Source of the DNA: Epichloe hybrida
Taxonomy: Eukaryota; Ascomycota; Sordariomycetes; Hypocreales; Clavicipitaceae
Length of the DNA: 64,000 nucleotides
Reading direction: 5' to 3'
NCBI GenBank assembly: GCA_019022495.1
Contig: JAFEKR010000003.1
Location: 186,001-250,000, forward strand
In this document: piece by piece, positions 1 through 10,293 of the stretch
Layout of the letters: each line of letters opens with the position of its first letter
Position numbering within the stretch: position 1 is the stretch's first letter
Made by a program: the position numbers and the translations under genes
The notes under the pieces: model-generated
What the model was told of the DNA's origin: nothing
The model's database searches: none
The model's input: the letters and a program-made list of their open reading frames with translations, nothing else

Positions 1-351
1 TGTACGTGTAACATGTCGACTCCACCCCCGTCCACCTGGAGTCACCCCAGTCATTCCTTTGTGGAGCCCTTTGGGCTTTGGGGGGAACAGCGCCTGCCAG
101 AGAGAGGCCTGAGGGGTGGGGGGCATTTCCGCGCCTTTTGGCAGATTTAGCTTACTTTCTGTTCCGTCATTTGCTTTCTTGTCTTTTCGCATACGCCTCA
201 GAAGGAGCCTACCCGTTATTGTACTCACGTTGAGGGATCTCCTGGGCATCGCAAAGCTTGTTTGCCCGCGCGGAACAACAAACGAGGTTGCCTTCGGAGC
301 AGCGCACGAGCACCGCATTCCTGTACGTCTGATAGAGACCAACTCGTAGTC
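1..351. other. Upstream region of pyridoxal kinase gene
   Basis: No gene is seen. This is the promoter and 5' leader side of the + strand pyridoxal kinase gene that starts at 352. The short open frames here show no protein-like character. Confidence 0.5.
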
Positions 352-1717
352 ATGGAGGCGGACAGGGCGACGAGGGTGCTCGCTGTGGCTAGCCATGTAT
401 GAAACATCCCGACTTTGTCAAGAAACCAAGCTCTGTCGAGTTTCACTAATGCATCGATAGGTTGTTTCTGGGTGCGCAAACTGAGTGATTTATCAAAAAC
501 ACCAAATTGTCATGCTGACGGTGGGGGGGGAGGGGGGGAGGAAAACAGCTACGTTGGCAATAAAATCGCAGTATTTGCACTACAATCCCTGGGGTATGAC
601 GTCGCTGCTCTGAACACCGTGCAGTTCAGTAAGTCTCCCCCCCTTTTTTTTTTTCCAACTCTCTTTTCGAAGAATACGAGGAAAGGTCTGCTGACAAGGC
701 CAAAAGGCAATCACACGGGGTACAGGCAATGGACGGGCACAAAGGTCTCGGCCCAGGAAATCACAGACCTGTACAACGGCCTGTGCCAGTCGTATCTCGA
801 CGACTTCGACATGATGCTCTCGGGGTACATTCCCAGCGCGGCGGCCGTCGTGGCGGTGGGCAACATTGCGAGGGAGCTCAAGGAAAAGAACAAGGGGGCG
901 CCGAGCGATTTCTTTTGGGTTCTGGATCCCGTCATGGGGGACAATGGCAAGATTTACGTGGCGGAGGATGTAGTGCCTGCGTACAAGGGGCTGATTGAGT
1001 ATGCTGATTTGATTCTGCCGAACCAATTTGAGGCCGAGTGAGAATGCCCCGACTCCCCCTCTTCCGTTTTGCCATACAGGACGACTTGTTTCTTGTTGTG
1101 CATGTACGAGATGTTACCGTGCTAATTCGGATTCCAGGCTCCTCTCAGAAGTCAAGATCGTCGACATGGAAAGCTTGAAAACAGCCATCCAGGCCCTCCA
1201 TGACAAATATCGCATCCCCCACGTCATCATAACATCCGTCAACTTCTCACAGCCCGGCCAATCGCCCTCGCACCTTTCCGTTGTTGGATCCAGCATGGCC
1301 TCCGCTGGCAAGGCGCGTCTCTTCCAAATCACCTTTCCGTCCATCGACTGTTACTTCTGCGGCACAGGAGACATGTTTGGCGCGTTGGTCACGGCCCGCA
1401 TGCGAGAGGCGGTGCGGGCGGTGGCCGGGCTGATTGACCGCCCCAGCTGGCTGAGTGATGATTCCGTGACTGCGGCCCATCTACCCTTGGCGCGGGCTAC
1501 GGAGAAAGTCCTTGCGAGCATGCACGAGGTGCTGGCCAAGACGAGAGACGGCATGCAGATGGTCGTGGAGCGGACAAAGGCGGGTTTGACGGAGGAGCAG
1601 CGGGCGAGCGGCACGGGCGAGCAACAGATTAAATCAAAGGCCTCGGAGCTGAGGCTCGTGCAGAACTTGGAGAGTCTGCGAAGTCCATCCGTCAAGTTTG
1701 AGGCACGGCCAATATGA
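352..1717 (+). CDS. Pyridoxal (pyridoxine) kinase, five exons
   Basis: ATP-dependent cytosolic kinase of the vitamin B6 salvage pathway, phosphorylating pyridoxal, pyridoxine or pyridoxamine; PfkB/ribokinase fold, BUD16/PdxK type. Model: join(352..396, 461..471, 549..628, 707..1037, 1138..1717), 348 aa. The frame closes at every join and all introns are GT-AG. The start gives an N-terminus reading into the family motif SHVVSGYVGNK, which is only rebuilt if an 11-nt exon (461-471) is included. Further motifs are the NTVQFSNHTGY segment, DPVMGDNGKIYV, and the anion-hole and catalytic motif CGTGDMFGALV near residue 235, whose Asp is the presumed base. Length is close to fungal homologues. The gene is convergent with the dUTPase gene. 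Family certain; start well supported by motif position. Confidence 0.93.
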
Positions 1718-2085
1718 AATGAAGCCCAGGTCGCGTATCATCAGAAGAGGGGGGGACTTTAGGGCTCGTTAGAAGGGTAGGCTCGTTGCATTTGCTGCGA
1801 AGGAAAAAAAAACTTGAGCATGACCGCATCGTCATTTCTTTCTTTCTTTTTTTTTTTGCAATCCATTGTCTTTCAACAAGATTCTCATTTCGCAATTGGG
1901 TAATCTATTTGTCGTTGTCATCTCGTGAATCTCGTCATTAAGTGTTTTTGGCCTCCCCCCCTCCACCTATTCTATTGTTGCCAACCCGGGCAGGTTTCAT
2001 CATGTCACGCTCAATCCAAGCCTGAAAGTCATGCCAGAATAGGACAATACTTTTTCCCCTCTGAATATCCCATGCAAGGGGCTTT
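1718..2085. other. Convergent intergenic spacer
   Basis: Holds the 3' ends of two converging transcripts (pyridoxal kinase and dUTPase). There are T-rich and A-rich runs near 1806-1858 but no gene. Confidence 0.5.
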
Positions 2086-2723
2086 TCAAGCACCATTTGT
2101 AGCAAAGCCACCCGTGCTGCCGAACCCACCTGCTCCTCGCACACTCTCCTCCAGCTCCTGTACCTCCACCACGTCGGGCGTGTAGATACGCTCAATGATC
2201 AACTGCGCCACTCTGTCGCCCTCCTTGATCTCAAAGTCGGTCTCGGCATGGTTGAAAAGCAGGACCTTGACCTGGCCGCGGTAATCGGCGTCAATGACTC
2301 CCGCGCCGGTATCGATGAAATGTTTGCTTGCGAGACCAGAGCGGGGAGCAATGCGGCCGTCTTGTAGGGGGTCAGTTTTCTCGTTTCCGTCTTGTGGTCA
2401 AGTAGTTTGGCGGATGCAACGGTACTCGGGAAATATTCTGGGGGGGGAGGGGGGGTCAACGTACATGTTCCGGCGGGCACGGCAATGCTAATGTCCGTGT
2501 CGACGAGGACTTTGCCTCTTGCCGGCACGACGGTTTGCTTGGCGGCGTAGAGGTCGTAGCCGGCGGCGAATGCGCTGCCGCGAGTGGGCAGACGAGCCTT
2601 GTCAGAGAGCTTCTTGACTTGTAGGGCGGGAGGGGCTTCCATGGTGGAAAGATGGGTTTTGACGCGCTTGGCTGGTGGGGAGGTTGCTTCGGTGGGGGGA
2701 GCTGTGGACGTGGCCTCGGACAT
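2086..2723 (-). CDS. Deoxyuridine 5'-triphosphate nucleotidohydrolase (dUTPase)
   Basis: Trimeric nuclear dUTPase: dUTP to dUMP plus pyrophosphate, keeping uracil out of DNA and feeding dTMP synthesis. Model on the minus strand: exon 1 2723-2465, intron 2464-2361, exon 2 2360-2086, giving 177 aa. All five dUTPase motifs are readable: AGYDLYAA (motif 1), PRSGLA (2, just after the splice), GVIDADYRG (3, with the Asp/Tyr that bind deoxyribose), GDRVAQL (4) and [10 protein letters not shown] (5, the P-loop-like C-terminus). The first 35 or so residues are a Thr/Ser/Pro-rich extension with a basic AKRVK stretch that may act as a nuclear localisation signal. Length fits eukaryotic dUTPases. It faces away from the Gag-like gene at 3289 across a 565-bp shared upstream region. 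Confidence 0.95.
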
Positions 2724-3288
2724 GGTCTTGCACGGAAGAGCGGAAGGTGGGCGACCGAGAAGGAAGAGGTCGCAACGGTGGTGACGATGTGGGAAAAATG
2801 GAAGTGGGTAGGAGCCGAAAGGTATTACATGTAAAGAAGGGAGAGAAGAATGAATGTCTTGGTGATATCAGTTCTCGATGTGGTTGTTTCAAGCTTGCAT
2901 ATGTGGGGTTGGCACACGCGGAATGGCGGGGCGACTGAATGTCCCGGCCTTGGAATTGGCCAATGGGCGGCGCCCTGGGAGCTTTAGGGCCTGTGATTGG
3001 ATGGGACCCCTGGACGGCAAGTATCTTGCCATCTTGCCAAGTTGTTCATTATTATACGGAGGAAAAAAAAAAAAAAAACTCAGACCTCCGAAGTACAGGC
3101 AAGCTTCTATATCGGGATTCCGCGGCAGCATCCTTGGACGATTCCGGGCGTGGCTGACGACCTACATGCACACAAAACGCGCATTGAAAGTTCCATCCAT
3201 TGGACGTTGAATTTTTTTTTTTTTTAATTTTTGTGTAACCAACCTATCCAGACTCGTACTGCCCAGCTGCAGCTGCCGTCGTCAAGTC
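2724..3288. promoter_or_regulatory. Divergent intergenic region, dUTPase / Gag-like gene
   Basis: Upstream sequence shared by the minus-strand dUTPase and the plus-strand Gag-like gene. It contains an A-run at 3063-3077 and a T-run at 3212-3225. No specific binding site is claimed. Confidence 0.4.
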
Positions 3289-4989
3289 ATGGGCCTTGCT
3301 ATCCCGACCCCCGAGGGGCCTTACGAGTCCATCGCCTTCCTCGGCGACCGCATGGACTGGCCAGCATGGTACGATGACGTGAGCGCCATCGCCCAGGCCC
3401 TCAATGTCTGGGAATACGTCGATCCAGATACCCAAAATGACGTCTCCCAGCCCGTCAAGCCCTCCATGCCCAGGCGGCCGGTCCTGAAGTCTGTCGTCAA
3501 ACGAGAGCAGTTCGAGGCCGACAAGACCTTCGACTTGCGCGTGGAACAGGAACGACATGCCCACGCTCTCTCTGTGCGCGAGTACGATATCCTCTGCGAG
3601 CAGTACCGCATCGACGCCGCCGAGTATCTCGCCCAGCTAGCAGAGTACACCTCGTCCAAAGATCAGCTCCAGAAGCTCTACCGAATCATTTACAGAAGTA
3701 TCCCTGACAGGTACCGAGCCTACCTCAAGCTCGACGAGGCCAAAACTCCCCGAGCTATGATCTTGTCGCTGCGCGACAGGATCAGCCCTCCTTCCGACAA
3801 AGACCTAGCGTCAGCAGCGTTGCGAACATATAACAGCAAGTTCAATGTGCAGCCAGAAGATGACAAGCAGGCGTTCATCGAGGCGATTGCTCTGGCGACC
3901 GTGGAGCTGCACCGTTTCAAAGGGGGCAATTTCGATGAAGGCGCTGCGGTCAAGGACTTGTTGAGGTCGCTACAAGTTCTTGATGAGGGCTTCGCCGAGA
4001 TCTGGTCGAGAAAGGGGGGCAAGCAGACCGTATTAGACATCGTAGAAGATTTCAAGTACAGGCTGAGGCGGCAAGGCGACGAGGGCTTCGCCTACGACGA
4101 GCAGAGAGACAATAGCGTCACTGGCGTGACTACACGTCGGGAGCAGCAGTCCGTCGAAGAGCCTGTGTTGAAGTCGAGTAGTGTAAACGGCAATCACAGC
4201 GGCCACGCAACCGTTTCTGAAAGTGGTTCCAACGCACCGTCAAAGGCCAGCGGCAAGAAGAGCAAGAAGGGGTCTGGTCACGATGGTGCTGGGTCAGTAG
4301 TGGAGCGATTGGGCAGAGCGAACAACACAGGAGACGACGACTTGCCGCCTTTCGAAAAATCCTACAAACCAAAGAAGAGGGACGTCATGGACGCACCCTC
4401 ATCAGCAAACGATGTCGCCTCGTCCTGGAAGGAAATCAGTCCACCCCGCACCGAAACCTTCGGCCACTCCAAAAAGGATGCTGATGCTCCTTGGGGTGAC
4501 AGGTTCAAGAAGGGCGGCACAACCGGCGCCCCGGCGTCGGCATGGCCGGGCGACAAGCATTCCTCCAAAGCCAAGAAAAGCTCTGAACACGTCAAGCTGG
4601 TCATGAAGAATTGCCCAGGCTGCGAATTGAGGCATCTCATTCGCGACGATGCCTGGTGGGAAAACTGTTACATATACTGGGAGCTCAGTGGACTGGGCAA
4701 CATTCCGGACTACTTTCACGCCCAGGAAAGGAGGTTGGACTTGGCCTTTTCTCGTCTGCAGGATTGCCCTGACGAGATGCGGCGATCGGAGGAGTGGGCG
4801 AGCAGCAAGAATGGTAGGATGAAAAGGAGGAACAGTGCCAGCGGCAGTGACAATAATCACAGTCCGGTCATTGGTACCAGTAAGAGCGAGATCAAGAGCA
4901 AAAGCAAAAGCAAAAGCAAAGGCGCTAGTTCCGTAACCGAGCTTCAGGCTCAGAGCCAGAGTCAGACCGAGGAGTTTAATTTGTGGTGA
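3289..4989 (+). CDS. Stand-alone copia-type Gag-like protein (domesticated?)
   Basis: A single uninterrupted 566-codon frame. The N-terminal 100 residues (MDWPAWYDDVSAIAQ, then NVWEYVDPD) resemble the start of Ty1/copia Gag proteins of fungi, where a Trp-x-x-Trp/Tyr segment precedes a long helical region; here helices run to about residue 270. Residues 280-430 are a low-complexity Ser/Lys/Gly-rich linker. Residues 440-475 hold a cysteine/histidine cluster (CPGCELRH, then WWENCYIYW) like the degenerate CCHC knuckle of fungal copia Gags. The C-terminus is basic, with a short Lys-Ser repeat from an AGCAAA tandem near 4895. No protease, integrase, RT or LTR adjoins it. Codon use and GC content match its neighbours, unlike the RIP-mutated copia copies in this window. 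Function unknown; Gag relationship inferred. Confidence 0.6.
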   Translation: MGLAIPTPEGPYESIAFLGDRMDWPAWYDDVSAIAQALNVWEYVDPDTQNDVSQPVKPSMPRRPVLKSVVKREQFEADKTFDLRVEQERHAHALSVREYDILCEQYRIDAAEYLAQLAEYTSSKDQLQKLYRIIYRSIPDRYRAYLKLDEAKTPRAMILSLRDRISPPSDKDLASAALRTYNSKFNVQPEDDKQAFIEAIALATVELHRFKGGNFDEGAAVKDLLRSLQVLDEGFAEIWSRKGGKQTVLDIVEDFKYRLRRQGDEGFAYDEQRDNSVTGVTTRREQQSVEEPVLKSSSVNGNHSGHATVSESGSNAPSKASGKKSKKGSGHDGAGSVVERLGRANNTGDDDLPPFEKSYKPKKRDVMDAPSSANDVASSWKEISPPRTETFGHSKKDADAPWGDRFKKGGTTGAPASAWPGDKHSSKAKKSSEHVKLVMKNCPGCELRHLIRDDAWWENCYIYWELSGLGNIPDYFHAQERRLDLAFSRLQDCPDEMRRSEEWASSKNGRMKRRNSASGSDNNHSPVIGTSKSEIKSKSKSKSKGASSVTELQAQSQSQTEEFNLW

Positions 4990-5254
4990 GGCATGGCGGA
5001 AGGACCGGCGGTGGTCTGCGACATTGTGAGAAGTATGTAAAGCAAAAAAAGGGGCTGGTAATATTCTTGGAGATGTTCGGGGACGCATTGGCATTGGCAT
5101 CGTACATGCCAGCACGCGTACACGTTGTATACTTATTGGTTTTAAATTGAATGATGGACCAGGGACTTGCCGATGCAGGCAATGGTTGCCAGGTAGAGAG
5201 AGGGTTTGATGGCTTTACGTCAATAACCGTATTTTTCTCGAGAAGGACATTTTG

Positions 5255-6290
5255 TCAATTTTCCAAGTCCCGCCCGAAATCAATCAGCCGCAACCTGTTT
5301 GCATCCTTGGGGTGGAACTGAGCAACTTTTGACCGAACCAAAAACCTTGCTGCCGCCGACTCCCTCTCCAACACGACATACGACGCCGAGTTGTCTCCCT
5401 TTGCCTGCATCAACCTGTTCAGCAACTCTTCCATGAGGTCGCGCATCTCCCTCCCCGCTGTAGCTATTTCCTCTCGTCCATCCGTCCCGTCCTGTTGGCG
5501 GGTGTTTCGCGTGCCCCAGATCTCGTCTATCCTTCTCTGACTCTTGTCTCCATCGGCGCCTCTCGACTTGATAGGCTTGCCCTGGTCGTTGAAGCCTGCG
5601 GCCAGTTCGTCCGGATCAACCTCTATTATGTCTCCCACCACAGGGCCGCCTAATTCCTCTGCCGCAAGCATGGGCGCGAGCTGGTTGTCAGTGAAGTCGA
5701 GCAATGCCTTCATGAGACTCTTCGTTTCCTCAACGTAACCCTTCCTTCTTGTCTTCAGCTCGTCCATTTTCTCGCGAGCACTGTCCTCTGGTCTCATTTC
5801 CGCTTTAGACCGCACTTCTTCCTTGAGGGCGGATATCCTGGAGTTGAGTGCCTCGGTGAGCAGGTAGTGGTCTTTCAGGTTAACACGGTCTGATTCAAGT
5901 TGCTTCCTCTCGTAGTCGGCCGAGTCAGCTTGAGACTCCAAATAAGCTTTGGATTCGGAGATGGTTTGGTGAGCACGCTGGAGGGCTAGTATGGCGGGCA
6001 GAACGGAGCCAGCAAAGGGCAGAAATGGCTCGGACGCGTTGACGTCAGCAAGGGCATCCTTGATGACGATTGCCTGGTCTTCGGCCGTGAGGAGCGGCAG
6101 GTCATGATGAGCAGAGCGTAGCTGGAAGAATGGTGAGTCATGTGGAATTGGAGCGCGACGCGACGGGGCAAAAACTTACTCTTTCCAGCTCAGCCTGGTG
6201 ATCGCGCACTTTGCTCTGCAGCTCCTTCAGAGTAAAGTCTAGGTTGGCTGAATAGACTTCTGCCTCGGAACTGCGCGACCGGTCATCCAT
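5255..6290 (-). CDS. Probable kinetochore protein, CENP-K-like
   Basis: Model: exon 1 6290-6180, intron 6179-6122 (58 bp), exon 2 6121-5255, 325 aa, starting at MDDRSRSSEAEVY. The protein is mostly predicted coiled coil: a helical N-terminal part, then residues 85-200 rich in Leu/Glu/Lys heptads. The C-terminal segment ends AARFLVRSKVAQFHPKDA followed by RLRLIDFGRDLEN, which I recall as a conserved ending of fungal proteins annotated Cenp-K (a Sim4/COMA-type subunit of the inner kinetochore network at centromeric chromatin). The assignment rests on memory of that C-terminal block and on the coiled-coil layout. Fta4/CENP-U or another coiled-coil kinetochore subunit is an alternative. It is transcribed away from the KH-domain gene. 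Confidence 0.6.
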
Positions 6291-6618
6291 GAATGAGAGC
6301 CTGAGGGCCGTCTGGGCATGAGATGTTATTATTGTTGGGAACAGCCTTTGGTTTCTCGAGTGGGTGCTACAAAGTGAGCGCGTTTTTTTTTTTTTTCAAG
6401 TCAAGTCGTTGAGGACGCAGTGTTGAGTGGATGGAAGGGGTTCTGAAGATGGTGACGGCCAAAATAGCATGTAAATTAATAATAAATAATAGACAACAAC
6501 AACTCAAACCAGGCCCCAGGCACCCAACTTGCAAATTTTCCACTCCACGAGGTCCTCCCAGCATTCAAAGGCCAAATTCAGCTAATTGCTTAGTAGAAGG
6601 TCTGCTTTCAGACAATAG

Positions 6619-6652
<34 letters not shown>

Positions 6653-7819
6653 ACATGTAATATTATCCGTCGACTTGCTTCTTTTGCTGCACGTGACTTA
6701 TACACAGTGAAGCTGCAGCTGCCATCCAAAAGTGGACTCTGTCGAAACCTCCCACCATCGCCTTTTCGCTTTTCGCTCTTCGCCCCGACCGCTCCTCATG
6801 CGACGCGACTCCTGACGAAGCGACCGTCAATTCCTGCCACGAAACAGAGGCTCATCATCGCAACGGCCTGGTTTCCATATCGGACGATCATTACAAAAGG
6901 TCCTCGAGGTTTTTTTCCCTGAGCCTCACACTGTTGCGCTCTACACAGTACTAGGCATCCGCTCCCCGCACTGCCACGTTTCGGACCCTCCCAGTTGACT
7001 CAACTCAAATTACGCCCTTGACGATTCCTGGATCTCTTTTTTTCTCGGTCCTCGATCACCTGCGTCCTACGGCTCCATTCGCACACTTTTCATCTGGCCT
7101 CGAACGCCGACGATTTGTCGACGTGCACTTTTCGGATTACTTTGTTTCTTCTTTTTTTTTTTCAAAAAATAAAAAATAAAAAGGCGAAAGAAAAGGGCGA
7201 AAAAAGTGGCATTACCAAAGGTTTGGTTTGAGCTTCGAGCTTGCCTCTTCCTTGTTCTCCTCCCGAGAATCTCCATCCCAGTATTCGATCGCTTCACCTC
7301 CTCTCCATTTGTCAGCCAAGCAATCTCATCATCGCACTTCCTTCCTCTTCTTCCATTGCTTGACACACCATCACGAAGAAGTTGTTCTACCGCGGACAGA
7401 CCTGGCTTTTCGGCACCCTCCTCTTCTCCAATCGTTCAATTGCCTGCAGGACGAAGGGACTCGAACCTTGTTTGAGACTTGGTTCTGTCAACTTCTTGAC
7501 CCTGCCTTTCCACGTTTGGTCTGCGCCCTCGCTCCTCGTCCTCGCGACACAAAATCAAATCATTCAGTCACATCACGAGCACTGCAAATATCCATCACTC
7601 GATCCCAGCGAACTCGTCACTACACCAGCACGTTTTCCTTTGAAAACCCCTGAGTGTAGATTAAAAGACGTTCAATATACAAAAGAGAGGTTCTGGTCAT
7701 CTCCAAAAATTTATAACTTTGTGCCAATTGAAAAAGCCAAAGCACCGCTCGAATCCTCAGTGCTTGTGATTACCATCTTACTTCAAGCATATTAAAAAGA
7801 AGCAACCAAGGAATCGAAA
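6291..7819. promoter_or_regulatory. Long divergent region and probable leader of KH-domain gene
   Basis: 1.5 kb between the CENP-K-like gene (-) and the KH-domain gene (+). There is a GGAGCA hexamer run at about 6619-6651. From about 6900 the sequence is pyrimidine-rich with many short upstream frames (for example 7206-7475 and 7228-7653), as expected of a long 5' leader. A B-box-like string at 7458 was considered as a tRNA and rejected. No protein-coding gene is supported. Confidence 0.45.
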
Positions 7820-9434
7820 ATGTCTGCCTCACCACCACAGTCGACCTCGACCAAGCGTCCTCTTGAGGAGGCTTCGTCGCCTTCACGTGCGACGGACCAG
7901 CCCGACGCGAAGCGACCAGCTCTCGACAAAATTCTCAAGCTCGAAGAGGAGGCGGAAGCTAGCGAGTCCACCCTCGATGTTGTCGACAAGAATGGAGACG
8001 AGGATGCGCCCGGCGCCAAGTCGGACGCTCCGGATGCCTCTGTAGCAGATGCCGCTGGCGAAGTCAAGACTACTGGTATGTCGGCAGCGCAGGCAGCAGC
8101 AAGTGAAGAGGCCGTACACTCTGCCGCTGCCCACGATGAGACGTCCTGGATTCACATCCGTGCTGTAATTTCCAGCCCTGAAGCCGCAACCATCATTGGC
8201 AAAGGTGGCGAGAACGTTTCTAACATTAGGAAAATGTCCAACGCTAAATGCACCGTCAGCGATTATCAAAAGGGTGCCGTCGAGCGCATCTTGACAGTCA
8301 GCGGTATAGTGGATGCTGTTGCCAAGGTCGGACTACTCTCCTACTACGCCAACTGGTCCCTGTCGTGTGTTCTTTTTGTAGCTAACATGATCTGATAGGC
8401 TTTTGGATTGATTATCCGCACCTTGAACAACGAACCTCTCGGCGAGGCCTCGACCGCTTCGTCCAAGACATACCCTCTTCGTCTCCTCATTCCTCACATC
8501 CTCATCGGCTCCATCATTGGTAAGGGTGGTGCCAGAATTAGGGAAATCCAGGAGGCTTCAGGCGCTCGTCTCAACGCGTCTGATTCTTGCCTTCCCATGT
8601 CTAGCGAGCGATCTCTTGTCGTCATGGGTGTTGCTGATGCTGTTCATATCGCCACGTATTACGTCGGAAGCACGCTTCTTGAGCAGCTAAATGAGCGATT
8701 TGGCGGCCCGGCTGCTTCAGCATACGCTACTCGCAGCGGCGCGCCAGCTGGTTCGATTCCTGGCGGCATGCAGGTCGTCCCCTACTCTCCCCAGCCAGCG
8801 TCCGGCAACTATGGCCGACCTGAAAATTATGGTCGCCACCAAGAACGTCGTGGTCACCACATGCCTCCCGCTGCGTATCCGCCTCACTACCCGCACGGAG
8901 CAGCTCCCCCCAATCCAGCCGTGCCTATGCAGTACGGCGGGCAGCAGCAGCCCGCGTATGGGGCAGCTCCCCACGCCCAGCAGCACATGCCTCCTCACGT
9001 TGGTCCTCAGTCCCACGGAGGACCCCAAGGACAGCCCATGCACACGGGAATGCCTGGCGGTCCTTTGACTCAGCAAATCTACATTCCCAATGACATGGTT
9101 GGCGCCATAATTGGCAAGGGCGGTCAAAAGATCAACGAAATCCGACAGATGAGCGGGAGCGTCATCAAGATCAATGAGCCCCAAGATAATAGTAACGAGC
9201 GATTGGTCACCATCACCGGCACCGAGGAGTGCAACCGGATGGCTTTATACATGCTCTACTCCAGACTTGGTAAGGACACTTGTTGCCGTCCTCTTTTTTC
9301 CCCCTCTGCTTTCTCCCCCGATCCGCTTATCATCAGTTACTTTGCCGAGATTGAAGGAGGAGGAAGAAGAAGAAGAAGAAGAAGAAGAAGCTAACAGGAT
9401 ACTCTTGACAGAATCGGAGAAGCACCGAGTTTAA
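7820..9434 (+). CDS. Three-KH-domain RNA-binding protein (Hek2/PCBP type)
   Basis: Model: join(7820..8326, 8399..9269, 9412..9434), 466 aa. Three KH domains lie at about residues 110-170, 193-260 and 393-458. Each carries the RNA-contacting IIGKGG loop: IIGKGGENVSNIRK, IIGKGGARIREIQ and IIGKGGQKINEIR. The first 90 residues are acidic and Ala-rich, and a Gln/Pro/Gly/His-rich linker joins KH2 to KH3. This is the layout of poly(C)-binding hnRNP K/PCBP proteins, yeast Hek2 and fission-yeast Rnc1, which bind mRNAs and affect their stability, localisation or translation. The last exon is only 23 nt and supplies ESEKHRV. The intron before it (9270-9411) contains a GAA microsatellite, and without splicing the frame runs into poly-Arg. 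Domain call certain; specific orthology inferred. Confidence 0.92.
9270..9411 (+). repeat. Intron with GAA trinucleotide run
   Basis: The last intron of the KH-domain gene. A GAA/AGA run at about 9355-9390 lies just before the acceptor at 9410-9411. Its length is likely to vary between strains. Confidence 0.6.
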
Positions 9435-10293
9435 ATCATGGATCGTAACACGCCATATGAAATACATGACAGGGGAATTGCCAGACTTTGCTACACGGAT
9501 GAGCAGGGCTGGTAGGTTGGAACGAGGAGGCTTCTCATGTTTCTGGCCGTGGCCAAAGTGAACCCTGCAACGGATAGATGGCTTATCCATGGTTTACTCT
9601 AGTTCTGTGGATCATACCGCGTGAGTATGGTAGGTAGGGCTACGACGGAAGAAAATTGTTCTTGAGGGACCAGGTAACGTCGTTGTCGTCGTTGTTGTTC
9701 TTGTTGTTGTTGATGATGGGGGATCGGGATTTGGGGTTTATTAAAAGAAAAGATTGGAGTTATGGGCAGTATCATGGGCTGCACAAAACGAGTTCGTTAT
9801 TAGTGAGCGTATTTCTAATCGGGTCCGCATCCATCATGACGTGCCATTGCATTTGTTGCGGCATATCTCTTCGGGCGAGGGAGGGCATGGCATGGTAAGG
9901 TGGAATGTTGTCGTAGTTGAAGTGGAAAGTGGAAAGTGGAAAGTGGAAAGCGAAGATGACGGGAGTGACCTACTATGGCCGTCCCGAAAAAAAAAGTATC
10001 TATTATAAGTGAAGTCTGTTTCTCTTTTTTTTTTCGCCCCCTTTGAAGCCGCGTGGTGACGGCGCAGCACAGCACATCCAATCCACGGGAGGAGCTGTCT
10101 ACCTACATGCATGCGTACATGGTTTATGCCCAACCCTCTTGGTGGTCCGTTCAATTTCAACGCTAAAATGCAGTGATGCTCCCGTCCAACAAGGCAACCA
10201 AGTCGGAGCAAAAGAGCGGTGCTCGTAATCATAAGGGACATGATGGGGCGGATGGGGTGGATGGGGTGGTCGTCGAATTCAATCAAAGTCTTT
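9435..10293. other. Convergent intergenic region
   Basis: 3' flanks of the KH-domain gene and of the minus-strand alpha/beta-barrel gene. It includes GTT repeats near 9680-9712 and four direct copies of GTGGAAA at about 9918-9950. No gene is seen. Confidence 0.45.

Noticed and set aside
7440..7480. tRNA B-box-like string GGACTCGAACC (tRNA on the minus strand)
   Set aside because: The flanking bases do not pair into a T-stem, and no matching acceptor stem or A box lies at the right distance.
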